From the NCBI GenBank assembly GCA_029959085.1, contig JARWIR010000061.1, positions 1,178,001 through 1,242,000 on the forward strand: 64,000 bases of DNA, given 5' to 3'. The translations under genes were made by a program, and so were the position numbers. The notes below the pieces were generated by a model. That model saw nothing but the letters and a program-made list of their open reading frames with translations, was not told the origin of the DNA and searched no databases. Positions 49,916 through 61,324 of the stretch are shown here, in pieces. Source of the stretch: Nemophila menziesii (taxonomy: Eukaryota > Streptophyta > Magnoliopsida > Boraginales > Hydrophyllaceae). Position 1 is the stretch's first letter. The number at the start of each line of letters is the position of its first letter.

Positions 49916-50803
49916 TGGTGGGGGCAAAGGTGTGATAATTAAATAGATAAATAAAGATAATAATAAAGAGCACACACCCTTGAGAACCACGGAACTCACT
50001 GCAAGTATCACAGATCGTTTGCAAGTTTTAATGATAAGTCAAGTTCGTTCGCAAGGATTTAATCCGTTAGATCTATTTATATTTAAGAAGCGTAGATGAA
50101 TTTAGATGTTTAGAATAAAATATAAAAAGATAAAATAATATGAATAACTATCTAATGTGAAATAATAAATAAGAATGTAGATAAATAAATATGAATGTAA
50201 GTCTAATAGCTTAGGATTACTAATATGAGTATATTTTATTAAGTTGTTATTCTAACCTGTCACAGATTAAGCATTATATATCAACCAGGATTCTAAATTC
50301 TACCTAGCCTCTATTAGGCTTAGGAGCAACCTCTCCACTACCAAGGATTCCTAAGTAATGATTGGTGATTAAATCAGATCTTAATATACCAAAAGAATCC
50401 TCACGGAATTATATACGTCCTTATGAAATGAATCTTCCAAAATCGGCTCGGCTTTGGAGTTATCACCACTTCTTTAGACGTAGCTGTAGAAATTCAGATT
50501 TAAGGCAGCTTTTCTTTTTCCATGATTTTAGCTTTTCTTTCCTTATCTCCAATTACCATGCTTATCTCTTTCCATATCTTGTAGTCTTTGACTTGGACTC
50601 TAATTAATCTCCATAATTATCTTTAAAGCTTCACACTAAATAAATAATTAAACCCAATATGCTCTAAAAATAATATTTTACTAAATCAAGACTCAAAATA
50701 GTAAAGTGCACTATTTCTTAAGAAAATCGACTAGAAGACTTCCTAAATCACTAAAAATGATGTCTCATCCTATTATAAATCTATCACAAATGAGGAGACA
50801 TCA
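49916..50803 (-). repeat. Element A 5' LTR (888 bp, internally deleted)
   Basis: Matches the 3' LTR at both ends but lacks about 645 bp corresponding to roughly 29191-29836, including the TATA region. A is therefore unlikely to be transcribed from its own promoter. The right target duplication TATAT follows at 50804-50808. Confidence 0.9.
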
Positions 50804-50808
50804 TATAT

Positions 50809-53302
50809 AGTTTATTGTAACCAAACACCAAACAATAGAATTAATACAGTTTTTGTTACTCAGACGCTATTCAAAGTCGAGACACACAACTACCTCCCGC
50901 GAACCTCTTCATCTTTGTGTATTATGTTTCTTTAATCTTGTCTAAGGAGATGTCCAAACCTTCGATCTCAAGAAGACAAAGTGCATTCTGTATTCCACAA
51001 AGATCATTGACCATCACATTTCAATTAATCCTTCTAAAAATAGTTTTTTTTAATTCGATTTTTTTTGAGTAACATATATATTAAAACATTAATTTTAATA
51101 AATATTCTATATTTTTTCACTATATGTTAACACAGATTGCTGATATGAAGAAAGACTCATTCATATATTTCTAACTTCTTTGGATTATTGCATTCTTAAC
51201 ATGTTTAATATAACTTTAATTAAATAAAAAATACGGATAACTAATTGATTTTATTGGTTAAATATATGTGGTCAACAATTATATAACTAAACCATATAAA
51301 AGTGATAAAGAAATATAATTTAAGAATTGAAAAACTTTTCTTCCTTTGTTTCACTTCTTTATTCGAAAACTAAAAAATCTAATTCTGATACAAATATTAG
51401 TTAACAACCTTTTTTTGTTTAATAGAAACATTTCAATTAAGCTTTCAATAATAATTTTTTTATTAATTTAAAATAATATTTTGTTAATGCAAAATGTTTT
51501 TTTTACAAAAAATAATCTTTATAAATATTATATATTTGTTATTTGTTTTCATAATTGTGGATCCAGAGAAAGGTACAGTCCCAGGAATGTAACTAGCTCT
51601 ACCGAGTGGATCTCAACTCATGTCAATGAATGCTTTATGAATAAATAAGGTTAAGGTGTGACAAGAAGCTGACCGAGTGGAGAAGGAAGATATGATGCCA
51701 TTGATGAGTTTGCCATATTACATATTTGTATACATATTACATTTTTCTTTTTTAAATAAAACTTAAATATTACAATAGATTATGTTAATATACTATCTAA
51801 ATATTAATACAATAATTTTAAATAATAGCACGGATCCCTTACTAATATCATTTAAGGTTAATCTTTATATTGAAATTCATTGCAATTTTAATATATTTAT
51901 TCAATGTAATTCTTCTAAATACTCTCTACGTTCAACTTTATTTGACTATCTTCCGAAAAAGAAATGTGAAATATCATTTATCTAATTATAATATTAAAAA
52001 AATTCTCCCCTTATTTAATACTATCTATATATAAATTATATAATCTTATATTTTCTAATTAAGATATAATAAAATATAGTCATGTCTTTTAAATAGGGTA
52101 TTTTTGTAAACATATGACTTAAAGGTACTTTATTTATTTCTACGAACATTTGGATTCTTGACATTAACATAGAGTAATCTAAGTTTATATAAATTAAAAA
52201 TAGTGACCCAAGATCCCCTTATTGTGTAAATTTCTCATGTAATCAATTAAGTATTTAAAGTATAAGAAAATAATACAATTTAGGAATTAGATATATTGAT
52301 CTCGAAAGCTTCTCCACCCTCATTTGTTTATTTGAAAAGAATTAGGACAAGTTTAATAAAAACCCTAATTATTAAATAAACAATCTAATATTAATTATGA
52401 GTAACATATTTTTCAGTAATCAGGATATCTATGAATAATTCATCTTTAGTGACTGGTAACTCCATGAAAAGGTTATGAGTAATGATCTACCTTCCTAAAG
52501 TACATAAGTAATTAGTCAAAACCCATTGGATGTATACAAATAGTCCTCCTTGGAATACTAAGTACACTTCCAAATGTAGGATTAGGAAATCCCAAATTCT
52601 CATATGAGTGTTGTATTACTAGACATTTATTTGTAATGTCATTTTCTGGGAAAGGACAAACATTTTGCAAACAAATCCTCATAACACTTATCGTGATGTA
52701 TTCATACTTGTAAAACATTCAACCATAAATATTTACCCCCTTGATTATAGAAGTAAATCTCATTTCTCCTTCATACAGCGTAAGAAATAAAAACTCATAC
52801 TCTGGAGTATTTACCACACTAACGACTTCATTAACAATTAATTCAATTGTGAAATCTCTCTTTTTTATCATTTTTCTAATATAGATGGTTAATTCAACAG
52901 ATCCATATTCATCCAAAATGCCATGATGAGTAGAGATTGTGCAAAAGGAGGAGAAGGCTTGAAAACAAGTCTCATAAATCTTTTTCTCATACTAGTGTTA
53001 AAATTTATGATCTGGTGTAAAGGAAATCATGTTACTTTAACTAGTTAGGTTAATTTTGACTCCGTTTAATATTTGTTCAAGGGATGATAAACAATATCTT
53101 TATATAGCCACAATTTGTACATAAATGGGATACATATTGGATTACAATAATATCTTATATGCAAATATATTTAATTTTAACTATTGACAAAAAATAATAC
53201 TTAACTTCCTGAATTTCAGAATTCAAATTTTAAAACTACTTAATTTTATTTATATTTTATATTATAACTCCCCTTGTCCGGCTTTATTTCTCCAACATTT
53301 TT
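50809..53302 (+). repeat. Satellite unit U9, right part
   Basis: Resumes at the exact base where 28724 left off, after the TATAT duplication. With the left part, the unit is about 3.36 kb. It contains the best-preserved copy of the minus-strand relic frame (52512-52991). It lacks about 45 bp near 51605 around the CGAATTTTCTG motif. Confidence 0.9.
52512..52991 (-). pseudogene. Unidentified relic exon in the satellite unit
   Basis: A minus-strand frame of about 160 codons, interrupted by one TGA at 52719-52721. It starts right after a possible splice acceptor (ACACTAG before 52991). The downstream half recurs as an 81-codon frame ending at 2638, 5949, 9400, 12864, 16328, 19792, 23273 and 27035. 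The predicted peptide is rich in aromatic and hydrophobic residues, with Cys in VMRICLQNVCPF and a later GFPNPTFGSVLSIP stretch. In diverged U11 the codon at the stop is TGG, so the array copies inherited a Trp-to-stop change. I recognise no family. It is most likely a dead gene segment amplified with the satellite, not an active gene. Confidence 0.4.
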
Positions 53303-53848
53303 GAAAGAGGATGTCCAATAACTTTTTTTCATTTTACAATACCAAGACACTTTTTAATTAGTTAAAAGGAGTTGTGTAATAAATAACCTTATACTTATTG
53401 AGTAATCAGCTCGTAATCAAGAAATTCTCTCCATAGAAGGCGCTATTCATCGATTTTCATATGGTAAGTCATGATGAGTAGAGATTGTGCAAAAGGACGA
53501 GCAAGCTTGAAAAAAATCTCAGAAATATTTTTCTCATACTAGTGTTAAAATTCATGATCTGGTAAAAAGGAAATCCTGTTACTTTAACTAACTAGGTTAA
53601 TTGTGACTCCGTTTAATATTAGTTCAAGGAATGATAAACAATATCTTTATATAGCCACAATTTGTACATAAATGGGATATATATTGGATTACATATATCT
53701 TATATGCAACTATATCTAATTTTAACTACTGAAAAATAATAATACTTAACTTCCTGAATTTCAGAATTCAAATTTCAAAACTACTTTATTTTATTTATAT
53801 TTTATATTATAACTCCCCTTGTCCAGCTTTATTTATTGAACTTTTTTA
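53303..53848 (+). repeat. Satellite unit U10, internally deleted (546 bp)
   Basis: Runs normally to AAGTCA at about 53470, then jumps to the ATGATGAGTAGAGATTG stretch, which lies near the unit's 3' end elsewhere. About 2.9 kb is missing. The breakpoint bases are shared by both sides (short microhomology), which fits slippage or end-joining. Confidence 0.85.
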
Positions 53849-56800
53849 AAAGAGGATGTCCAATAATTTTTTTTATTTTACAATACCAATACATCTTTAA
53901 ATTAGTTAAGAGGAGTAGTGTAATAAATAACCTTATACCTATTGAGTAAGAGTAATATTTTTAATAGAGATGCTAATAATTTTTCTTAATCATTGCTCAC
54001 GCAAAATGTGAACAAATAACGTTGGATAGAGGGCCTATAAAAAATGTTCAAATATTAATTACGATAACATTTTACATGTCGATATTTTTTCCCATCAATA
54101 ATATTATTATTTATTGCATTTAGTAAGTTGGGTCAATTTGAGTTAGGTTCGAAAAAACTAGCCCAAGAGTAGAAACAAAGAAAGCTTAAATATTAAGTTC
54201 AGTAATTATCTAGTTAAAAGTTAAACTCAACAAACAAGTTCTAATAAATAATAATGACTCATAAAAGAAGGATTATATATTTTTTCTGCTTAGGCGTGCA
54301 TGATCTTCATGAAGTAGAAAATGCAACCTAGATAGAGAATAAGGAAAGAGGATCTTAATCTTTCTCTAAAAAGCGATACACCAAGTTACTCTGTTTTTGT
54401 TACTCCGTCCCCTATTATTCTTGTAAGCCAATTTTGGGTGTAGATATCTTCTCTTTCCGCTAGGAATTTTGCTTGCCAGACAATCAGCTTGTAATCAAGA
54501 AATTCTCTTTATAGAAGGCTCTATTCATCGATTTTCACATTGGAAGTCTCTTACTTATGTGTATTTTTGTCATCTTTGGGTATCTAGTTAACATACTCTG
54601 TTCTTAATCAAAAATCACATAGTTGTATGTTTGTTTTTATCACCATAGACATGAAAAGATTTGAAGGATATAACTCGTATCTTGTTAGGGATTATATTTC
54701 TATTTATATTTTTCATATTTGCATTTACTTTTCGCAACTCTCAGTCTTCATACCCCCTTTTTTTCTTCTTGTTTTAGTGTTTTACAAATAATTTTTAATA
54801 AAATGTGTATCTTTACCAATGTTCGCACAAAGTCCCTTCAAATTTTAGAATTTTATATTTAAAATTACGTAATATTAGATCCAAAAATAAAACCATTTTG
54901 ATCCGTCCGTAAGACCCATATTGAATATATAATATTATTTTTTTAAATGAGAAATTAATGACTAAGGTGGTCATTGGGGTTGAACCTGAAAAATTAATTT
55001 AAAATTTGGACATTATGTTGTAAAAAAATAGGTTGGGCTCAAAGAAAATGTTGCCATTGTGGATTTTAATTTTAAACAGGTTAGGGGTAATTTTAAATGG
55101 GTACATTTGTAACCAAACTCTGTTCTGCATTTTAAGATATAGTTCCACTTAAAAACTATAATATCTCTTATAAAATTTAGGTTGGGCTAAAAAAAATGTT
55201 TGACTAGTGTGACTTTTAATTTTAATGGATTAGACTAAACCAAAACATGGATTGGTTGGAAAAAATGTTTGGCTTAGTGTCTTTTTAGTGGGACTACTTT
55301 TTATTGGTTTGGGTTACATATTTTATTCTAACCAAACCCTAACTGCGCCGCTCTAAATATAGTCCCAAACAATAGCATTAATACAGCTTCTATTGTTACT
55401 CAGACTCTATTCAAAGTCGACACACACAACCACCTCCCTCGACCATCTTCCTCTTTGTGTATTATTATTCCATAATCTTGTCTATGGATATGTCCAAACC
55501 TCCTATCTCAAGAAGACATAGTGCATTCTCTATACCACATAAGATGGTTGACCATCACATTTTAATTAATCCTTCAAAAAAAGGTTTGTTTTTTTAGATC
55601 GAAAATTGTTTTTTGTGAGTAACCTATATACTAAAATATTTATTTTAATAAATATTATATGTTTTTTAATTATATGTTAAAACAGATTGCGTATATGAAG
55701 AAAGACTATTCACATATTTCTAATTTCTTCTGATTATTGCATTCTTAACATGCTTAATATAACTTTATTTAAATAAAAAATATGGATATCTGATTGATTT
55801 TATTGGGTAAATATATGTGGTCATCAATTATATAACTAAAACATGTAAACATGATAAAGTAATATAATTTAAGAACTCAAAAACTTTTCTTCCATTGTTT
55901 CACTTGTTTATCTGAAAACTAACAAATCTAATTCTGATAAAAATACCAGTTATAAACCTTTTTTTGTTTAATAGAAACATTTCAATTAAGATTTCAATAA
56001 TAATTTTTTTTATTAATTTAAAATAATATTTTGTAAATGAAAAATATGTTTATGACAAAAAATCAATCTTTATAAATATTATATATTTTTTATTTGTTTA
56101 TAGAATTGTGGATCCAGAGAAAGGTACACAACATAGCTCTGACACACAGTCGAATTTTATGTTATGATAGGGAGCAATTCACTTGGATCTAAACTCATGT
56201 CAATGAATACTTTATGAAAAAATAAGGTGAAGGTGTGAGAAAAAGCCTACCTAGTGGAGAAGGAAGATATGATGCAATCGTTGAGTTTGCAATATTACAT
56301 ATTATTATACATTTTACATTTTTCTTTTTTAGATAAAAGTTAAATATTACAATAAAGTTTATGTATATATACTATCTCAATATTAAAACAATAATTTAAA
56401 ATAATACCATGAATCCCTTACTGATATCATTTAATGTTAATCTTTATATTGAAATTTATTATAATTTTAATATATGCATTCAATGCAATTATTCTAAATA
56501 ATCTTTATGTTCAAGTTTATTGGTCTATACCTAAAAATAAATGTTAAATATCATTTATCTATTTATAATATAAACAAATCTCCATTTTTTTTATAAATTT
56601 TATATTCTTATATTTTCTAATAAAGATGTAATAAAAAGTAGTCGTGGTCTTTTTAATAGGGTATTTTTGTAAACATAGGACTTAAAGGTAATTTCTTTAT
56701 TTCTACGGACATTTGCATTCTGTACATTAACATAGTTTAGTCTAACTTATATAAATTAAAAATAGTGACACAAGATCCCTTTATTGGGTAAATGTATTAT

Positions 56801-57864
56801 GTAATCAATTAAGAATTTAAAGTATAAGAAAATAGTACAATTTAGGAATTATGTATATTGGTCTCGAAAGTTTCTTTACCCTCATTTGTTTATTTGAGAA
56901 GAATTATGACAAGTTTCATAAAAACCCATTTATTAAATGATCAATCTAATATAAATTATGGGTATTTTCATTAATAAAGAATATCTAATGAATTAGTTCA
57001 TCTTTACTGACTAGGTAGCTCCATGAAAAGGTTATGAGTAATGATCTATCTTCCTAAAGTACATAAGTAATTCGTCAAAAACCCATTAGATGTATACAAT
57101 TACGCCTCCTTGGAATACTAAGTACACTTCCAAATGTAGGATTAGGAAATCCCAAATTCTCATATGCGTGTTGTAATACGAGACATTAATTCGTAATGTC
57201 ATTTGCAGGGAAAGGACAAACATTTTTCAAACAATTCCTCATAATACTTATTCTGGTGTATTTATACTTGTAAAACATCCAAACAGAGATATTTACGCCC
57301 TTGATTATAGAAGTAAATCTCATTTCTCCTTCATATAGCGTGAGACGTAAAAATTCATACTCTAGAGTATTTACCACACTAACGGCTTCATTAACAATTA
57401 ATTCAATTGTGGAATCACTCTATTTATCATTTTTTCTATAATAGATGGTTTTATATCAACAGTTCCATACTTATCCAATATGCCATGATGTGTAGAGATT
57501 GTGCAAAAGGACGTGAGAGCTTGAAAACAAATATCAGAAATCTTTTTCTCGTACTGGTGTTAAAATTCATGATCTGGTAAAAGGAAAATCATGTCACATT
57601 AACTAGTTAGGTTCAGCGTGACTCTGCTTAATATTTGTTCAAGGGATGATAAAACATATCAATATATAACCACAATTTGTACATAAATGGGACACACATT
57701 GGATTACAGTAATATCTTATATGCAACTATATTTGATATTTACTAATGGAGAAAAATAATAATTAACTTCCTGACTGTCAAAATTCAAATTTTCAAAATA
57801 CTTAATTTTATTTATATATTATATTATAACTCCCCTTGTCCGACTTTATTTCTTCAACATTTTA
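53849..57864 (+). repeat. Satellite unit U11, diverged, with about 530 extra bp
   Basis: Clearly more diverged than U1-U9, with many substitutions and small indels. Between TTGAGTA and ATCAGC (about 53950-54480) it carries some 530 bp absent from U1-U10 but shared with U12. The relic minus-strand frame is present (57186-57553) with TGG in place of the array's TGA, but with a frame change and an earlier stop. Confidence 0.85.
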
Positions 57865-58996
57865 AAAGAGGATGTCCAATGAATTTTTTTCATTTTACAG
57901 TACCAAGACACATTTTAATTAGTTAAAAGGAGTAGTGCAATAAAAAAACCTTATACTTATTGAGTAAGAGTACTATTTTAAATATAGAAGCTAATAATTT
58001 TTTTATTAATCATTGCTCACGAAAAAAGGTGAACATATAAAGTCGGACGGAGGGTATATAAAAAATTGTTCAAATATCAATTACGATAACATTTTACTTG
58101 TCGATATTTTCCCATCAATAATATTACATACTGCATTCTATAAGTCGGGTTAATTTGAGTTGGGTTCGAAAAAACTTGCCTGAGAGTAAAAAGAAACAAA
58201 GCTTAAATATTAAGTTCAATATTTATCTAGTTAAAAGTTAAAGCTGAACAAACAAGTTCTAATAAATGAAACATAGAAGAAGGATGATCTATTTTTTCTC
58301 CTTAGTCATGCATCCAAGACAGAGAACGAGGAAAGGGGATCTTAATCTTCCACTGGAAATCGATACTCCAAATTTCTCTATTTTTGTTACTCTGTCCCCT
58401 GTTATTCTTGTAAGCCAATTCTGGGTGTAGATATCTTCTCTTATCGCTAGGAAGTTTTCTTGCCAAACAATCAGCTCGTAATCGAGAAATTCTCTTTATG
58501 GAAGCCGCTATTCATCAATTTTCACATGGAAAGTCACTCTTACTTGTGTGTATTTTTGTCAGCTTTGGGTATCTAGTTACTCAGTTATTCATCAAAAATC
58601 ACATATTTATAAGTTTGTTTTAATCTAAACAGACATAAAGAGATTTGAAGGATATAACTAGTATCCTGTTAAGGATTGTATTTATGTTTATATTTGATCT
58701 ATCCATAAGACCCATATTGCATATATAATTATTTTTTTTGAAAATGAGAACTTAATGACTAGTATGGTTATCAGGGCTGAACCCGAACAATTAATTTAAA
58801 ATTTGGACATTATTTTGTAAAAAATAGGTTGGGCTCAAAGAATATTTGGCCATCATGGCTTTTTATTTTAAATAGGTTGGATGGGTACGTTGTAACCAAA
58901 CTCTGTTCCGCCTTTTAAGATATAGTTCCACCCAAAAACTATATAATCTCTTATAAAACTTAGGTTGGGCTACAGAAAATGTTTGACCAGTGTGAC
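57865..58996 (+). repeat. Satellite unit U12, truncated by LTR D
   Basis: Last unit, diverged like U11, with the same extra segment (about 57965-58478). About 230 bp is missing near 58697. The unit stops at CAGTGTGAC where LTR D begins, and satellite sequence does not resume within the window. Confidence 0.85.
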
Positions 58997-59985
58997 TGAT
59001 GTCTCCTTATTTGTGATAAATTAATCTATCTTGGAGATATCATTTTAGGTGTCTTTCTTAGGATATAGGTCGAATTTCCTATGTTTTAGCACACTTTCCT
59101 ATTTCTTGTCTTGTCTTTATTTAATAATTTATTATTTTTAGAGCATATTGGGTTTAGTTGTTTGTTAATTGTAAAGCTTTAAAGATATATGGTAATTATT
59201 TATATGACAAGTCAATTCTAAGAGATAAGGGAAAGAAGATAAACATGGAAATTGGAGATAAAGGAAAAAAATATGGAAAAGGAAAAGTTAAAGTTGTCAA
59301 ATAAATCTGAATTCCAGCAGCTACGACCATAAAAGTGATCATGACTCAATATTAGTTAGGAATTTGGAAGAATGGTCTGAATGAAAGTTACAGAAATTTT
59401 CGAGACGATCAATTTCAACATATGGAATGTGTCAAACGGATAAGTATCGAAGGAGTTATGACCAAAACAAAACACCAGAATTTTACCTTTTCAATATTTT
59501 AGGGTTACGAATTTAAGTTGGGTTAGAAGTCTAATTACTTGTCTTCCACTCCAAGAATACGTTTTAGGGTTTCCTATACCCTATAAATACACCCTCTTTT
59601 AAGAAGAAACACATCATTGGCAAACCTTAAGCTAAGAGGAAGCTTACATCAAGAGAAGAGAAGTCTGGATGGAGCTGAACACGATATCATGTCTTCAAAA
59701 GCCTTCAAATTTGTAAATGTTTTCATTTTCTTTTTTAAGTATGAAATAAATTATATTTAGCTTAAGATTCAGCATATATGTATGAACCCTATTTCTTGTT
59801 TTAATCTATCTAATTTGGGATATTATCGTATTTAATTTGAATTCATGTTTAATTCGCTGATTTTGTGCTTTGATTTATTATATGTTTTCCTTGCAGTGTA
59901 CAACGTATAGGATTACCTTAATAGTAGTTAGATGATCGCCCGAAAGGAATGTTTGACTATTGAAACACTATATAAAGTTTAGCAT
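58997..59985 (+). mobile_element. LTR D, truncated, related to A and C
   Basis: Begins TGATGTCTCC with the same terminal inverted repeat as A, B and C. It shares the TTTTTAGAGCATATTGGGTT stretch with A's LTR and has the TATA motif CTATAAATACACCCT at 59581-59595. No CCACCA end, PBS or internal region follows, so the 3' part is lost. The right limit is uncertain; I place it before the exon-like ATG at 59986. GTGAC precedes the LTR, but no matching duplication was found. Confidence 0.75.
59581..59590 (+). promoter_or_regulatory. TATA box of LTR D
   Basis: CTATAAATAC, identical to the motif in A's 3' LTR and in C. In D it lies about 585 bp from the LTR start. Confidence 0.6.
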
Positions 59986-60111
59986 ATGGAATTAGTTTCT
60001 GATACTGTTATTCTTGCTTTTAAAGTTGCTGCTGAGGAGTTGATTGAAAACTCTGAGCATTCACCTTTGGAATTGCATGCTAAGGCCCTTGCTAAAGCAG
60101 TTGTATGTATT
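59986..60111 (+). pseudogene. Exon-like fragment, unidentified
   Basis: An ATG-initiated open stretch of about 39 codons with an amphipathic, Ala/Leu/Glu-rich peptide (for example SPLELHAKALAKAV), followed at once by GTATGT, a good splice donor. It looks like the first exon of a gene fragment. No family recognised, and no continuation identified downstream. Confidence 0.3.
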
Positions 60112-60220
60112 TTACTTAACTTTGTAATTTAACTTAATACTACTTTTGAGTTATATTATGTTAATTGCACTATTGGTCCCTGTGACCTGTGTTGCAATTG
60201 TATTTTGAAAATATTGGAAT

Positions 60221-60410
60221 GAGTAATTTGGTCTAATACTGCATTTTTTGAAGTATTTTGCATGAACAAAAAACAAAAAGAAATTTCTTCACGCGATGTA
60301 AGTTTTGTGAGTCCCAGAATTTACTTTAATTATTGAAGAGAGTAATTTGGACTAATACTGCATATTTTGAATTGTATTGCAGGAAGCCAGGAACCAAAAA
60401 CAAAAGAAAT
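60221..60410 (+). repeat. Short tandem duplication, period about 119 bp
   Basis: GAGTAATTTGGNCTAATACTGCAT occurs at 60221 and 60340, each followed by a related A-rich stretch with AACAAAA...GAAATT. It is a local imperfect duplication in non-coding DNA. Confidence 0.55.
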
Positions 60411-60786
60411 TGTATAAATTTAACCTTTTCCCTTTAAAATACTCACCTCTTTTAAATTTTAATTTAATTTTTTTTGGTTTTTTCACTTACTGGCCGGAAT
60501 AGAAATTTCACTGTTGAAACACGAAAAACTTGGGTTATAGATATGTTGATATTATTGTTAAGCTTATTTGTTGATCAATTTGGTTTGAATTCAGTTTTAA
60601 TTTCCTAATTAGCAAAATCGGGAAGATTCATAGCAGAATAAATTAGACCCGTTTCAGTATGAAAGTTTGGATTTCTCTTCAAATTCTTTGAAATTATAAT
60701 ACAATACTTGAGATTGTAATGAGTAATATTATCATAACTTAGTTAGATTCGTTATTTATATTATGTTTTAAATTTTTTGAAAGCAG

Positions 60787-61107
60787 TGTTAGTATGAAAT
60801 TCCGAAACTATCTTCTACAAGATAAGCATCTTCAAGAAGGGAAACTTGCTGCACCAGTACTACCAAAATTCGAGGACCCAATTGCAATAACACCTCCTCC
60901 TGAAGAGAAGAAAGAGGTACTTAGTTAACTACTATCTCCTTCAAATTGCATTTTCACGCCTCGACTTTTCTAATATAGTTGTGTTATTTAGGACCCTTTT
61001 CTAAACATTGCACCAAAGAAACCTAATTGGGATCTTAGAAGAGATGTACAGAAGAAACTTACAAGCTTGAAAGACGCACACAAAAAGCTATCGCTGAACT
61101 TTCGGGT
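60787..61107 (+). pseudogene. CCDC12/Cwf18 splicing-factor fragment, frameshifted
   Basis: Two exons around a 75-bp GT-AG intron (60917-60991). Exon 1 follows a GCAG acceptor and encodes a stretch with SMKFRNYL, EGKLAAPVLPKFEDP and PPPEEKKE. Exon 2 starts DPFLNIAPKKPNWDLRRDVQ. These match the conserved core of the plant CCDC12 (Cwf18-like) spliceosome-associated protein, which is normally followed by a KLDKLERRTQKA-type helix. Here the sequence after AAGAAACTT shifts frame by one base; the helix-like peptide continues in another frame to about 61107, next to GTATGT. The N-terminal and C-terminal exons are not seen. The retained intron argues for DNA-level capture or an old segmental copy, not a processed pseudogene. 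Confidence 0.8.
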
Positions 61108-61236
61108 ATGTTATTACCTTTATTGCATAATATAGGGACATATATTGAATAACATAAAGTGTTGATTTATATACAAAAAATTCAAAGCTACATCATATTC
61201 TGTTTCTCGGTAATTGTTTATTTAATCTTCTTATAG

Positions 61237-61324
61237 AAAATCTTCCTAAAGTATATCATCACGCCTTTGTTTTTATTCGTCAATTAGTCACGATTTTAAG
61301 CCAAGCAACTATTGATAAAGAAAG
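61237..61324 (+). pseudogene. Exon-like fragment, possibly Noc2-like
   Basis: Open between a TTATAG acceptor and a GGTTTA-type donor. It encodes a peptide with NLPKVYHHAFVFIRQL. This resembles a segment of the nucleolar Noc2 family as I remember it, but the match is short and unverified. It lies 130 bp after the CCDC12 fragment, and the two are not parts of one known gene. Confidence 0.25.

Larger units (their letters stand above)
28725..50803 (-). mobile_element. Element A: Ty3/gypsy, Athila-like, non-autonomous, containing element B
   Basis: An LTR retrotransposon on the minus strand. Its LTRs are 49916-50803 (5') and 28725-30257 (3'). The primer-binding site is at 49892-49909 and the polypurine tract borders 30257. 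TATAT flanks it on both sides (28720-28724, 50804-50808), and other satellite units show the empty site. Element B (31200-45460) interrupts its 3' untranslated region; without B, A is 7813 bp. Its single long frame is gag-protease ending in an integrase-C-terminus-like tail. RT, RNase H and the integrase core are absent, so it could only move with proteins from another element. Confidence 0.92.
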
